This document shows positions 22,871 through 30,815 of a stretch of 64,000 nt of DNA, piece after piece. Under the pieces are notes generated by a model. That model was not told where the DNA came from. It did not search any database and saw only the letters and a program-made list of their open reading frames with translations. Location of the stretch: positions 73,378-137,377 of the forward strand of contig CAKZVT010000029.1 of the NCBI GenBank assembly GCA_937922435.1, in the 5' to 3' direction. Position numbers and translations under genes: made by a program. The stretch is from an uncultured Prevotella sp. Lineage in GTDB: Bacteria; Bacteroidota; Bacteroidia; Bacteroidales; Bacteroidaceae. The stretch's first letter is position 1; every line of letters starts with the position of its first letter.

Positions 22871-23290
22871 TCAGTCGTACTTGTCAGAGTCTACCTCGCC
22901 GTAAATCAGGCGGTAGTCAACAACGCCTTCCTCGTTGAAGTTGCAGCGAGCAACAAACTCCCCTGTCCCTTTGTCAAACCGTATTACGGAGTACTTCTCA
23001 ATGCTGCCGTCGGCATTCGCCACGACTATCGTGTTACCGTCCATGCGCCACGCGTCCCAGTCAAAATCGTAATCAGAGTTGCCGCCGTATATGTCTCCGT
23101 CGTCAAAAAACTGCACCCCGAGAGACCCGCTGGCTACCACTTCGCCGTCAAGGTAGTCCTCGTAATAATCCATAAAGAGGGTTTCGCCCTTCAGCAAACT
23201 GCCGTAATTGTCGTCATCGTCGTCAGAACAGGATGTAAGCAACACCGCTGGCAACAACGCCATGCAGAAAAACATCAAAAGCTTTTTCAT
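22871..23290 (-). CDS. surface-type lipoprotein behind structured leader (copy 1)
   Basis: A 139-residue lipoprotein. Signal peptide MKKLLMFFCMALLPAVLLTSC with lipobox LTSC, followed by SDDDDDN, an acidic stretch after the Cys that in Bacteroidetes acts as a surface-export signal. The rest is a small Asp/Tyr/Gly-rich beta protein (DGDIYGGNSDYDFDWDAWRM, DGNTIVVANADGSIEKYSV) with no family I can name. The ATG at 23290 is used rather than the GTG before it. It is preceded by a roughly 340-nt leader that contains conserved RNA copy 1. The opening of its mature sequence (SCSDDDDD) is the same as that of the lipoprotein at 48572, which has copy 3. Confidence 0.8.
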   Translation of the reverse strand: MKKLLMFFCMALLPAVLLTSCSDDDDDNYGSLLKGETLFMDYYEDYLDGEVVASGSLGVQFFDDGDIYGGNSDYDFDWDAWRMDGNTIVVANADGSIEKYSVIRFDKGTGEFVARCNFNEEGVVDYRLIYGEVDSDKYD

Positions 23291-23350
23291 CACTTAGAAT
23301 ATGTTTCATGTGCCTATAAACTCCCCGATTCGGCCATTAAACATTTAAAA

Positions 23351-23635
23351 ACGAAAAGACGTGGGAGTCTCTACTTCTCGCTTATCCCACGGTCAGGCTC
23401 TCGCATTGCCTATGCACAAGGATAAGCAACCGCAGTTAGCCCACGCCGTGAGATATTATACTTTATCTTCCTGCCATTCACGCAGGAAGAAGCATAATAC
23501 ACCCAACGTGGACGCTCCCGGTGCCGCATCTTCTTGTACATAGTCCAATTTGCGAGATTTGACCGTAGAAGACAACGTCCGTAAACGTCCTTTACCTGTA
23601 AATGTCGACCCACAAGCCCTTGCGGACTAACTGAA
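23351..23635 (-). ncRNA. structured leader RNA family, copy 1
   Basis: Minus-strand transcript from a TATATTTG box (23642-23649) toward the lipoprotein gene. It shares ordered words with copies 2 and 3: GACATTTACAG, ACGTTTACGG, TCTCGCAAATT (near 23549), GGGTGTAT, CACGGCGTGGGCT (23438-23450), GGCAATGCGAGAGCCT (23395-23410), and the terminal hairpin GTGGGA (23385-23390) / TCCCAC (23361-23366) followed by GTCTTTTCG. Inside is a strong hairpin CTTCCTGC / GCAGGAAG. It ends about 60 nt before the start codon. An 84-codon frame crosses it but begins upstream of the promoter, so I treat it as RNA. Confidence 0.65.
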
Positions 23636-23746
23636 TCGGTGCAAATATAGCGAAAATAGTACAAATACGAAAATTTATTTCACTATTTACAAGTACATTT
23701 TACATGTACAACAAAAAAGCATTACATGGCAAGAATGCAAATCATT

Positions 23747-23850
23747 GACAATCAGCAGCTTGGCAATACGTCATGTTTTACCTTGCAAAAAGTGGTCTTT
23801 CAGACGGCAAAAGACGGCATATTGGAATGCAATATGGCATCTTTTGACAA
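23747..23850. repeat. palindrome array (three units) with duplicated flank
   Basis: Begins GACAATCAGCAGCTTGGCAA, then 22-bp units at 23766 or nearby. About 85 bp from 23747 are nearly the same as 25286-25371, with a few substitutions confined mostly to the palindrome cores. Confidence 0.85.
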
Positions 23851-23920
23851 ACAACAACATCTTGAATGGCAAACCAGCTTAACCCTCCCGAAGTGAAGAA
23901 GATTAAAATGACAGGAATTA

Positions 23921-23952
23921 CAAAGGCCCGACTTGTGAAAGCCGGGCCTTTG
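23921..23952 (-). terminator. terminator of the outer-membrane barrel gene
   Basis: CAAAGGCCCGACTT / AAGCCGGGCCTTTG with one mismatch and a 4-nt loop; same design as 22755-22786. Confidence 0.75.
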
Positions 23953-24012
23953 ATGTATCATCAGGCCATGCCGTGAGGCATGGCGTATATCGCCATACAA
24001 CGATTGAATTTG

Positions 24013-24738
24013 TCAGAAATTATAACCGATACCAAGCATCCAATTGCTATTCTTTACCGACAAGTCTCTTAACTGGTCACGGTATTCACGGCTTACTTCT
24101 ATGCTGTTTGTAAGGCCAAATTCATACGCAAAGCCCACGTAATAATGCTTGGCGAACGTAAATCCTGCACCAACCTGCAAGCCGCAGTCAAACCGATTGA
24201 ACTTAATATCCTCCAAATCGTCGCCGAAAAAGTCATACGAATACCTATCTGTGTTATACTCATCCCAAGTTTCAATCTTACATTTTCCGCCTACTCCATA
24301 CGCGAAATAAGGACCAAAGTTAACTTGCAATTGCACCACGTCACCAAAATCGCAGCGATAAGACAACAACACAGGAATTTGCAGATACAATGGGCTGCCC
24401 TTAATTTCATAACCACCCTTAGAATAACCGTTATATATTATATGTTCGTATCTTGCTCCTTTGCTTTGCAGATAGAGTCCAGACTGCACGTAAAGGCTCT
24501 TTACTATTGGTATGTCTGCCACCACGCCTACATGGAATGCCGTGCGACTGCTGATTTGAAATTCTCTGTGATTAGCCTCTGCAGACACATGTGTGAAGTT
24601 CAATCCTGCGCGGATGCCGAACGTAACGCCACGGTCGGTCTTTTCTGTTGAGAAAAACACGGGTGAATTACCACTATTTTGAGCCGACACTACCAACGTT
24701 TCCATAGCAAGAACGGCCATAAACAAAAATTTCTTCAT
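24013..24738 (-). CDS. outer-membrane beta-barrel protein (PorT-like) behind structured leader (copy 2)
   Basis: A 241-residue exported protein with signal peptide MKKFLFMAVLAMETLVVSAQ and alternating strands of an eight-stranded barrel of the outer-membrane beta-barrel/PorT type: GVTFGIRAGLNFTHVSAEA, TAFHVGVVADIPIVKSLYVQ, SGLYLQSKGARYE, LYLQIPVLLSYRCDFGD, QLQVNFGPYFAYGVGGK, FDCGLQVGAGFTFAKHYYVG, FAYEFGLTNSIEV and a terminal WMLGIGYNF ending in Phe. Function is unknown. The coding sequence is more AT-rich than its neighbours. A roughly 360-nt leader from a promoter at 25106-25113 contains RNA copy 2. Confidence 0.84.
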   Translation of the reverse strand: MKKFLFMAVLAMETLVVSAQNSGNSPVFFSTEKTDRGVTFGIRAGLNFTHVSAEANHREFQISSRTAFHVGVVADIPIVKSLYVQSGLYLQSKGARYEHIIYNGYSKGGYEIKGSPLYLQIPVLLSYRCDFGDVVQLQVNFGPYFAYGVGGKCKIETWDEYNTDRYSYDFFGDDLEDIKFNRFDCGLQVGAGFTFAKHYYVGFAYEFGLTNSIEVSREYRDQLRDLSVKNSNWMLGIGYNF

Positions 24739-24831
24739 ACACTATATGAACTCTTTTTTTATGCGCACCGCCGGTTCCATGCGATGCAAGTTTACAATAA
24801 AATTCAGCATTCTCAAAATCAAAAAGGCAAT

Positions 24832-25099
24832 ACGTAAAAGGCGTGGAACCGTCCTTTACGCCCACTGAGGTTCTGGAATACCTAACAACGCCTAAAGTCA
24901 GTCCACGCCATGCAGCGTGAACGTATAACTTCATTCTATCGCGTTGTTTTGAAATTTTCCAGATTTCAGAGGGCAATGAATAAAAGCTAACGCTCTTTTA
25001 TGTAAAATCTCTCTATGTCATTTATATTCTATCGTTCTTGTATCATAGGCTTTTCATTTGAAAATCAACACTTAAATCATATGCAGAAATAAAATCTCC
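24832..25099 (-). ncRNA. structured leader RNA family, copy 2
   Basis: Minus-strand leader of the barrel gene. Shared words: GAGCGTTAGC, CCTCTGAAATC (24962-24972), GCATGGCGTGGACT (24900-24913), GTTGTTAGGTATTCC, and the closing hairpin GTGGGCGTAAAGG...TTCCACGCC followed by TTTTACG (near 24832-24865). It is the most divergent copy, but word order and end structure agree with copies 1 and 3. The -7 box TATCTTTG is at 25106-25113. Confidence 0.55.
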
Positions 25100-25105
25100 G
25101 CGATG

Positions 25106-25113
25106 CAAAGATA
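25106..25113 (-). promoter_or_regulatory. -7 box for leader copy 2
   Basis: TATCTTTG on the minus strand, the only good box in the 24739-25437 gap in this direction. Confidence 0.55.
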
Positions 25114-25285
25114 CAAGTTTATCTTCAAATTTATACACACTTTCTGCATTTTTCACAAAGTATTCTCTTCATTTTTCATTGATATAAAACTAACTTTGAC
25201 GTTCTTTTCAACATACAGACACATTGCACAGGAGCACATCGAACAGCCACAATATCAGGCGTTGCAGGCGTTTGCCCAACTCACT

Positions 25286-25408
25286 GACAATCAGCAGCTT
25301 GGCAATACGCCATGTTTTACATTGCAAAACATGGCCTTTCAGACGGCAAAAGGCGGCATATTGGAATGCAAAAGGCGGCAAATCGCAATGCAATTTGCCG
25401 CCTTTTGC
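25286..25408. repeat. palindrome array with flank duplicated from 23747
   Basis: Four 22-bp units after GACAATCAGCAGCTTGGCAA. Units 3 and 4 form a perfect 16-bp hairpin, GCAAAAGGCGGCAAAT (25368-25383) with ATTTGCCGCCTTTTGC (25393-25408), placed to terminate the DjlA-like gene. Confidence 0.9.
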
Positions 25409-25437
25409 AAAACCGGCGATGACCTGCCGCATGCAGA

Positions 25438-26253
25438 CTACATTCCCCTTGCCTTGTAGATGCGTTCTTTTGCCTCGTTGATTTCCTGGAATTTCTTTTC
25501 CGCCGCGCGGCGTATGTCGTCGCCGAGGGCGGCCACGCGGTCGGGATGATGCTGCAAGGCGAGCTTGCGGTAGGCGCGACGCACTTCGTCGTCGGTCGCG
25601 TCGGACTTCACGCCGAGCACTGCGTAGGCGTCGTCGAGCGTGCCTCCGGTGAGCTTGAGCATCGAGTCAAGGTCGGCGTCGGCCATGCCCATGCAGCGCG
25701 AAACGTCCCTCAGGGCGTCCACTTCGCTGCCCGGCACGCTGCCGTCGGCCTGCGCCAGCATCACGAGGAAGTTAAGCAACTGCAGCCTTTGGGAATAATC
25801 CATATTGGCGGCGATTTGCGCGCAACTCTCGCGTATTACGTTCTTGAACGCCCCTGGGCGGCCTGCCTCCATGCGCTTCTGCTCGTCGAAGAGGCGCAGC
25901 AGTATCGCGTTGCCCTGCTCCACGGCGGCTTCGCCGAAGTTCTGGCGCAGGAAACGGCGCACAAACTCCATTTCGGAGTGCATCACGCGGCCGTCGGCCC
26001 TGATGATGTATGAGGCCAGCACGAGCAGCGAAAACAGGAAACTATTGCGCTGCCCCTCGTAATACTGCCGCCTGCGAGCCTCCTCCCATGCGTCGCCGCC
26101 TCCCATGAAGCCGTCCGCCTTGCGGTCTTCACCCGTGTTGACGGCCTTCAGTCCGTAATCAAACAACGCACCCAAGGCCACTCCGGCCAGTGCTCCCAAC
26201 GCGCCACCCGACATGAAGCCGAGTATGCCGCCTATCCATTTACCTGCTGACAT
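25438..26253 (-). CDS. DjlA-like protein: TerB domain plus C-terminal J domain
   Basis: A 271-residue membrane-anchored co-chaperone. A Gly-rich hydrophobic N-terminus (GGILGFMSGGALGALAGVAL, residues 7-28) is the membrane anchor; residues about 65-185 form a helical TerB-like domain (FSLLVLASYIIRADGRVMHSE, LLNFLVMLAQADGSVPGSE); residues about 207-271 form a J domain with DDAYAVLGVKSDATDDEVRR and the HPD tripeptide (LALQHHPDRV) that stimulates DnaK. This order matches DjlA. ATG at 26253 is chosen; the longer frame reads the upstream simple repeat. It is last in the rlmN-to-djlA run. Confidence 0.9.
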   Translation of the reverse strand: MSAGKWIGGILGFMSGGALGALAGVALGALFDYGLKAVNTGEDRKADGFMGGGDAWEEARRRQYYEGQRNSFLFSLLVLASYIIRADGRVMHSEMEFVRRFLRQNFGEAAVEQGNAILLRLFDEQKRMEAGRPGAFKNVIRESCAQIAANMDYSQRLQLLNFLVMLAQADGSVPGSEVDALRDVSRCMGMADADLDSMLKLTGGTLDDAYAVLGVKSDATDDEVRRAYRKLALQHHPDRVAALGDDIRRAAEKKFQEINEAKERIYKARGM

Positions 26254-26428
26254 ATTATTCTTTAGTTGACAAGTTACGAGTGACGAGCAGACAAGGAGAT
26301 GCCATCTATATGCCGTCACGTGCTGATTTTACGAATACAAAAATAACGCCATTGCCGCAAACAATGGCGTTATTCAACGTGCTTTACCTTTAATTAACAG
26401 AAAATAAAGCACTTAAAGCATATCAAGC

Positions 26429-26458
26429 CCTTTCCCTTCGGGAGGGTTGGGGTGGGTG
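26429..26458. repeat. 30-bp GGGAGGG element abutting a stop codon
   Basis: TTTCCCTTCGGGAGGGTTG followed by GGGTGGGT; it ends 2 nt from the last base of the SLOG/PUR gene. Confidence 0.85.
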
Positions 26459-26459
26459 T

Positions 26460-27410
26460 TCACCACGCCTCTAACGCCTCTTCCACACCCTTTACGAGCA
26501 TGGACAGCTCGGCCGCGAGCAGCCTTACGGTCTGCACGCGCAGCTTTCCGCCGCTGTATTCCTTCCTCTGCGTGATGGCAAGCAGCGGCGCACCGCCTTC
26601 CGTTGAAACGCCGAACGTAACGTCGCCGCTAAGCGAACGCACCATAAGTCCCGGCGGAACAGCCTCGCCAGAAGGCAGTCTGCCGTCCAAAAGGCGGATG
26701 GCTGCAAGAAACTCGGCCAGCTCCTTGCGGTCGAAAAACAGTTTTTCACGCTCATATCCGCCGCCTGCGGCCTGCACGCTGTGCGTGACTTTTAGGTACG
26801 TCTCCGCCCCACTATCGATAAAATCAAGGTAGAGCGTGCCACGTTTCAGCCTCAACGCCCTGCTCCATTGGCCTGGATTACCCTGCTTCGGCTCTTCCCT
26901 TGCCGGCTCTGCACCCGCCTTTTCCTGCATGTTCAGCCACGGCTGACCGTTCTCCAGATACTCCACGTTGTCAAAACCGGCCAGCGCACGCTCCAGCTTT
27001 CCGCCCTTCGTGCAATAACCTACGACCGTTTTCTGCGCCAAAGAGAGCATCAGCACGTTCCTGTCGAACGCCGAACGTGCCGTCACACTGTGCACGCTCC
27101 CGTCGCAATGGGTCACTATGAGCAGCCTGCTTTCGCTCAAAGCGGTGCGCACGTCGTCGCCCCAACGGTCAGGCATCGCCTCCGCCAGACAGAGGATTGC
27201 AGGTATTCCGCGCTGCAAAAGAGTGGTGAACACGGCGCGCTCCATTGGCGACTGGTTGCCGCACATCACGCAGTCACGCTCCGCCGAGAGGCCGAGCATC
27301 CACTTGCCTACAAGGTATTCCAGCCCGTCGGGTGTCTTCCGCGAGCACACAAAGGCCGTTTTCTCGCGCTGCAAAAGCGCCTCGTTGCCAAGTTTTGACA
27401 GTATTTTCAT
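26460..27410 (-). CDS. SLOG (DprA-like) domain fused to a PUR-like ssDNA-binding domain
   Basis: A 316-residue protein not seen by me in characterised form. Residues 1-150 look like a DprA/LOG-type Rossmann domain: KTAFVCSRKTPDGLEYLVGK, CVMCGNQSPMERAVFTTLL (nucleotide loop) and GIPAILCLAEAMPD. Residues about 185-250 resemble the PUR-alpha-like domain of Bacteroidetes DUF3276 proteins: LKRGTLYLDFIDSGAETYLK then YEREKLFFDRKELAEFLAAI. The last 60 residues are beta-rich. A nucleotide- or ssDNA-linked role is inferred from the two folds; the second fold is my reading of a short similarity. It sits between the flippase-like and DjlA-like genes. Confidence 0.62.
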   Translation of the reverse strand: MKILSKLGNEALLQREKTAFVCSRKTPDGLEYLVGKWMLGLSAERDCVMCGNQSPMERAVFTTLLQRGIPAILCLAEAMPDRWGDDVRTALSESRLLIVTHCDGSVHSVTARSAFDRNVLMLSLAQKTVVGYCTKGGKLERALAGFDNVEYLENGQPWLNMQEKAGAEPAREEPKQGNPGQWSRALRLKRGTLYLDFIDSGAETYLKVTHSVQAAGGGYEREKLFFDRKELAEFLAAIRLLDGRLPSGEAVPPGLMVRSLSGDVTFGVSTEGGAPLLAITQRKEYSGGKLRVQTVRLLAAELSMLVKGVEEALEAW

Positions 27411-27526
27411 AAATCAAGAATTAAGAAACGCATGGATTATAACAGTCGGCAAAGCGCATGGCAAAAGTCATTTTACAACCCGTTGTAAAACAAGCTGTTA
27501 CGCAAAGCCGCGCTTTGCTGCTGCGG

Positions 27527-28519
27527 TCACGTCCTTTTCCTCTCCATCTTGATTAGCAGCAGCCCTATGGCAGTCCATACAAGCTCGCGCAGGCGCACTA
27601 TAAGGGCAACGAAGATGCCTGCCCCTGCCGTGAGCGACAGACCTGCGGCCGACATGACGAAGCCGCCCTCGCGGCCGCCCAACTGCAATGGGAGGAAAAA
27701 CAGGAGATTGGCAAACAGGCTGGTGAAGGCGAGTATTAACACGCATTGGGCAAACGTTGCGCTGACTCCCGGCAAGACCAATAGGATGAACATTATCTCA
27801 AGAGCCGAGCAGAAACGACATGACAGCTCAAGCAGAACGGCGGCAACGAACGTCTTGGGGTTCTGTCCGTGCAGGGCGGCAATCTGGCTGTCGATGGTTG
27901 CCAGTTGCTCCTTGTGTTTCTCGATAAAGCGGCTTGCCCTCCGCTTCAGGCCGGGAATATGGCGCGCCAGGCGCATAAGCCTTGCAGCCATGCCGTCGCG
28001 GTAGCCTTTCAGGAAGAACCATACGCCCAGCGAGCAGAACGCTCCGGCAGCGACGAGCAGTACTCCCGTGAAGACACTAAGCGGCTGCGTAAGCAAATAG
28101 AGCAGGATGGACAACAGCCAGAATATGAAGTGGCTGAAGATGTGGGTCATGGCATAGAGTATGACTGACGACGTAGCACGCTCCGTTCCGATTTTAGGCT
28201 TCAAGACCATGACGCGGTAAGGCTCTCCGCCCATAAGTCCGCAAGGCGTAGCATAGTTGAGGGCGAAGCCCGACACAGTGATTTTGTATAGCCAGAAGAA
28301 GTTTATGCCGTCCTTGCCGCTACGGCCGCTGCGTATTATTATGTACCACGCTGCGGTGTTGAACATGTAGAGCAGCGCCCACAGCGCAAGCACGGCGACA
28401 AACCAGTAGCCCGTGCTTCTGACCCCAGTCACGGCCTCGCGCCAGTCAAGCTGTGTAAGCATGGCTGCAAGTACGACCACGCCGAACAGGAAGAACATGT
28501 TTTGATACTTCTTCTTCAT
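27527..28519 (-). CDS. flippase-like integral membrane protein (LPG synthase TM region family)
   Basis: A 330-residue polytopic protein of the UPF0104 / MprF-flippase-like family, about eight membrane helices. Signature parts: YIIIRSGRSGKDGINFFWLYKI, the conserved FALNYATPCGLMGGEPYRVMVL, and the late FLPLQLGGREGGFVMSAAG. Such proteins, when not fused to a synthase domain, are thought to move lipids or lipid-linked sugars; the cargo here is unknown. It starts 124 nt after pdxA, the gap being an imperfect inverted repeat. Confidence 0.87.
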   Translation of the reverse strand: MKKKYQNMFFLFGVVVLAAMLTQLDWREAVTGVRSTGYWFVAVLALWALLYMFNTAAWYIIIRSGRSGKDGINFFWLYKITVSGFALNYATPCGLMGGEPYRVMVLKPKIGTERATSSVILYAMTHIFSHFIFWLLSILLYLLTQPLSVFTGVLLVAAGAFCSLGVWFFLKGYRDGMAARLMRLARHIPGLKRRASRFIEKHKEQLATIDSQIAALHGQNPKTFVAAVLLELSCRFCSALEIMFILLVLPGVSATFAQCVLILAFTSLFANLLFFLPLQLGGREGGFVMSAAGLSLTAGAGIFVALIVRLRELVWTAIGLLLIKMERKRT

Positions 28520-28537
28520 TGGATGATTGGGGTATTA

Positions 28538-28655
28538 GAAGTTGAGGATTGAGAATGCGGAGGTGAGGATTATGACTGCCTTATAAGCTTTCATGTGTCA
28601 AAGGCAATCATAATTCTCACCTATAATTCCCAATATTCAATCCTCAACTCTTCTC
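28538..28655. repeat. imperfect long inverted repeat overlapping the pdxA 3' end
   Basis: Left words GAAGTTGAGGATTGAG ... GGTGAGGATTATGACTGCCTT are answered by AAGGCAATCATAATTCTCACC ... TTCAATCCTCAACTCTTC on the right, loop about 18 nt. The right arm includes the stop and last two codons of pdxA. Words are shared with 8476-8586. Confidence 0.8.
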
Positions 28656-29756
28656 GTTCTTTTCGTTTTTCTTAGGTATGTTGAACCGCGTTTTCTCGCT
28701 GTCGTCGCGCTTCTCATGATACAGTTTGGCCAGCGGACGCGCAAGCGGCTCATCGTATGCGGCACGGTTGCGGAACACGTCGATGGCCGTGTAGACGGCC
28801 TGACGGAACGAAGCCTCGTCGGCCATGTTCTTGCCTGCAATGTCGTATGCCGTGCCATGGTCGGGAGAGGTGCGCACAAGCGGAAGCCCAGCAGTGAAGT
28901 TGACTCCGCAACCACGGTCAAGCGCCTTGAATGGGGCGAGACCCTGGTCGTGATACATGGCGAGCACGCCGTCAAACGCTTCATAAGAGCCTCGTGCGAA
29001 AAAGCCGTCGGCGGCGTATGGGCCAAAGGCATACACGCCACTGTCAGACAGTTCTTTGACTGCCGGGGCGATGATGTCACGCTCCTCTGTGCCGAGCAGG
29101 CCCTCGTCACCAGAGTGCGGATTAAGAGCCAGCACGGCGATGCGTGGGTTGGAGATGCGGAAGTCGCGCTTCAACGACTCGTTGAATATGCGTGCTTTCT
29201 CAATGATGCGCTCCTTGGTTATGGCCTGCGGCACATCCTTAAGCGGCATATGGGTGGTGACAAGAGCTACACGCATGCTCTCATCGAGCAGGAGCATGAG
29301 CGACTTTGCACCGCCGCCAACACGCTGTTCAAGGTATTCGGTGTGTCCGCAGAAGCTAAATCCTTCGCCCTGTATGTTGTTTTTGTTGATTGGAGCAGTC
29401 ACAAGCACGTCGAACAAACCCTTTCTGTAATCGTCAACAGCACGCTCAAGCGCTTTGAACGCAGCCGTACCGGCATCTCTTGAAGGGTTGCCCAGCTCCA
29501 CCTTGACTTCCTGCTCGAAGGTGGTAAGCAGGTTCAGCTTGCCAGGATGAGCGTCTTCGGCCGAGTTTATGATTGTGAAATTGGCCTGTATGCCGAGGGC
29601 GTTGCGGTGGTATGCGGCCACTTTAGGCGAGCCGTAAACGATAGGCGTGCACAGTTCGAGCATGGCAGGCTCGGCGAATGTCTTGAATATAACTTCATAT
29701 CCTATGCCGTTAGTGTCTCCGTGGGTTATCGCTACCCGTATTCTTTTGTCTTCCAT
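28644..29756 (-). CDS. pdxA: 4-hydroxythreonine-4-phosphate dehydrogenase
   Basis: NAD-dependent oxidation of 4-phosphohydroxy-L-threonine in the DXP-dependent route to pyridoxal phosphate, 370 residues. Motifs: THGDTNGIGYEV, VTAPINKNNI, FCGHTEYLE (metal His), LNPHSGDEGLLGTEE, MYHDQGLAPFKAL (metal His) and RTSPDHGTAYDIAGK. The C-terminus (RFNIPKKNEKNEKS) runs past the usual end and is Lys/Asn-rich; its last codons fall in the inverted-repeat arm. It follows the DUF4837 gene by 93 nt. Confidence 0.95.
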   Translation of the reverse strand: MEDKRIRVAITHGDTNGIGYEVIFKTFAEPAMLELCTPIVYGSPKVAAYHRNALGIQANFTIINSAEDAHPGKLNLLTTFEQEVKVELGNPSRDAGTAAFKALERAVDDYRKGLFDVLVTAPINKNNIQGEGFSFCGHTEYLEQRVGGGAKSLMLLLDESMRVALVTTHMPLKDVPQAITKERIIEKARIFNESLKRDFRISNPRIAVLALNPHSGDEGLLGTEERDIIAPAVKELSDSGVYAFGPYAADGFFARGSYEAFDGVLAMYHDQGLAPFKALDRGCGVNFTAGLPLVRTSPDHGTAYDIAGKNMADEASFRQAVYTAIDVFRNRAAYDEPLARPLAKLYHEKRDDSEKTRFNIPKKNEKNEKS

Positions 29757-29849
29757 AATGCTTTGTTGTTATGTTGTTCCTTCAAGGATTGGAAGGCATT
29801 AGCGGCTTGCCCCTGCCCTTCCATACTTGATTATATTAATCCTTAACTC

Positions 29850-30815
29850 CTAATTCTTAACTTCCAACGTGTACAGCGCCGCCTCAGCCTGGCGTACCAG
29901 GTTGCGTTTCTTCGTTCCGGGAGCGTAGACAAAGGCTTCCGCCACAATAATGCGGTGCCTTACGCTGTCTACCGTAGAGTGGGCGACGAACGGGCCGCCC
30001 ATGGCGTCGCCGTGCATCTGCCACAGTCCGCGGCTTATCATCAATGTGCGCCCTTTCTCCGTTGTTTTGGTGAATTGCGCACTGCCTTTCACTGTCTGCA
30101 TGTACATGCCGGGGCGTTCGCCCGGTATGTTGCGCTTCATCACGCTGTCCCTCGCGGCCATAGCCTTGCCGGGGTCGAGGGCAATGCCGGGATATGAGTA
30201 GACGCATACGTTCTGCATGCTGCTTGGGTCGTTGTCGGAGAACCAGACGAACCCCTTGCCTTTCTTGCTGTACTTCATGTCGGCAGGCAGCCTCATGGCG
30301 CATCCGAACATGCTGTCCACCGTCGCCGAGGCTTCAGCGTTGCCGCTTTTGGCAAGCCTGGCTATTTCCACATTCATCTCGGCACGCGTGAACAGGTCGG
30401 CCAGCTGCCGGCCCGTCAGCGGCAATGCTTTTGCCAACACCTCGCTCGAAGGCGTGTTGACGTATGCCACCATCTGCGGCCTCGCCCATACATTCTTCTC
30501 GTATCTCACCCTTGCAGCAGTGTACACACGCGGATTGACCGTGACAACGACTATGTTGCGTGCCATCTTGGCCGCCCCGTTGAAGTGCCGACTGTCGGTC
30601 ACTGAGACATCAAACATCGGCTCGGCCTGCGGCAGTCCGGCGGCGTCTTGCGACAAAATGCTGTCTATCAGGTAAGCGTCAGCCTTGCCGTCGGCCACGA
30701 CGAGCACTTCGTATGGCCTGCCGCCGCTCTTCGGCAACATCGACACCTGCCCATCGCAGGAGCAAAGCAGGGCGGCGATTGCAGTCATGGCGCAGGCCGC
30801 GAGCCATGCCTTCAT
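29850..30815 (-). CDS. DUF4837 family lipoprotein
   Basis: Bacteroidetes-specific lipoprotein of 321 residues. Signal peptide MKAWLAACAMTAIAALLCSC with lipobox LCSC. The body has GRPYEVLVVADGKADAYLID and NIVVVTVNPRVYTAARVRYEKNVWARPQ (each read in parts), matching DUF4837, whose function is unknown. ATG at 30815 gives a 4-nt ATGA overlap with the rlmN stop, so translation is coupled and the upstream frame extension is wrong. The pairing with rlmN and pdxA recurs in Bacteroidales. Confidence 0.9.
   Translation of the reverse strand: MKAWLAACAMTAIAALLCSCDGQVSMLPKSGGRPYEVLVVADGKADAYLIDSILSQDAAGLPQAEPMFDVSVTDSRHFNGAAKMARNIVVVTVNPRVYTAARVRYEKNVWARPQMVAYVNTPSSEVLAKALPLTGRQLADLFTRAEMNVEIARLAKSGNAEASATVDSMFGCAMRLPADMKYSKKGKGFVWFSDNDPSSMQNVCVYSYPGIALDPGKAMAARDSVMKRNIPGERPGMYMQTVKGSAQFTKTTEKGRTLMISRGLWQMHGDAMGGPFVAHSTVDSVRHRIIVAEAFVYAPGTKKRNLVRQAEAALYTLEVKN

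Noticed and set aside
23351..23635. tmRNA, RNase P RNA or 6S RNA
   Set aside because: Lacks the tRNA-like end of tmRNA and the RNase P core words; three copies near genes are against a housekeeping RNA.
23410..23664. 84-codon minus-strand frame inside leader copy 1
   Set aside because: It begins upstream of the promoter box, has no ribosome-binding site, and the region aligns as RNA with copies whose frames differ.
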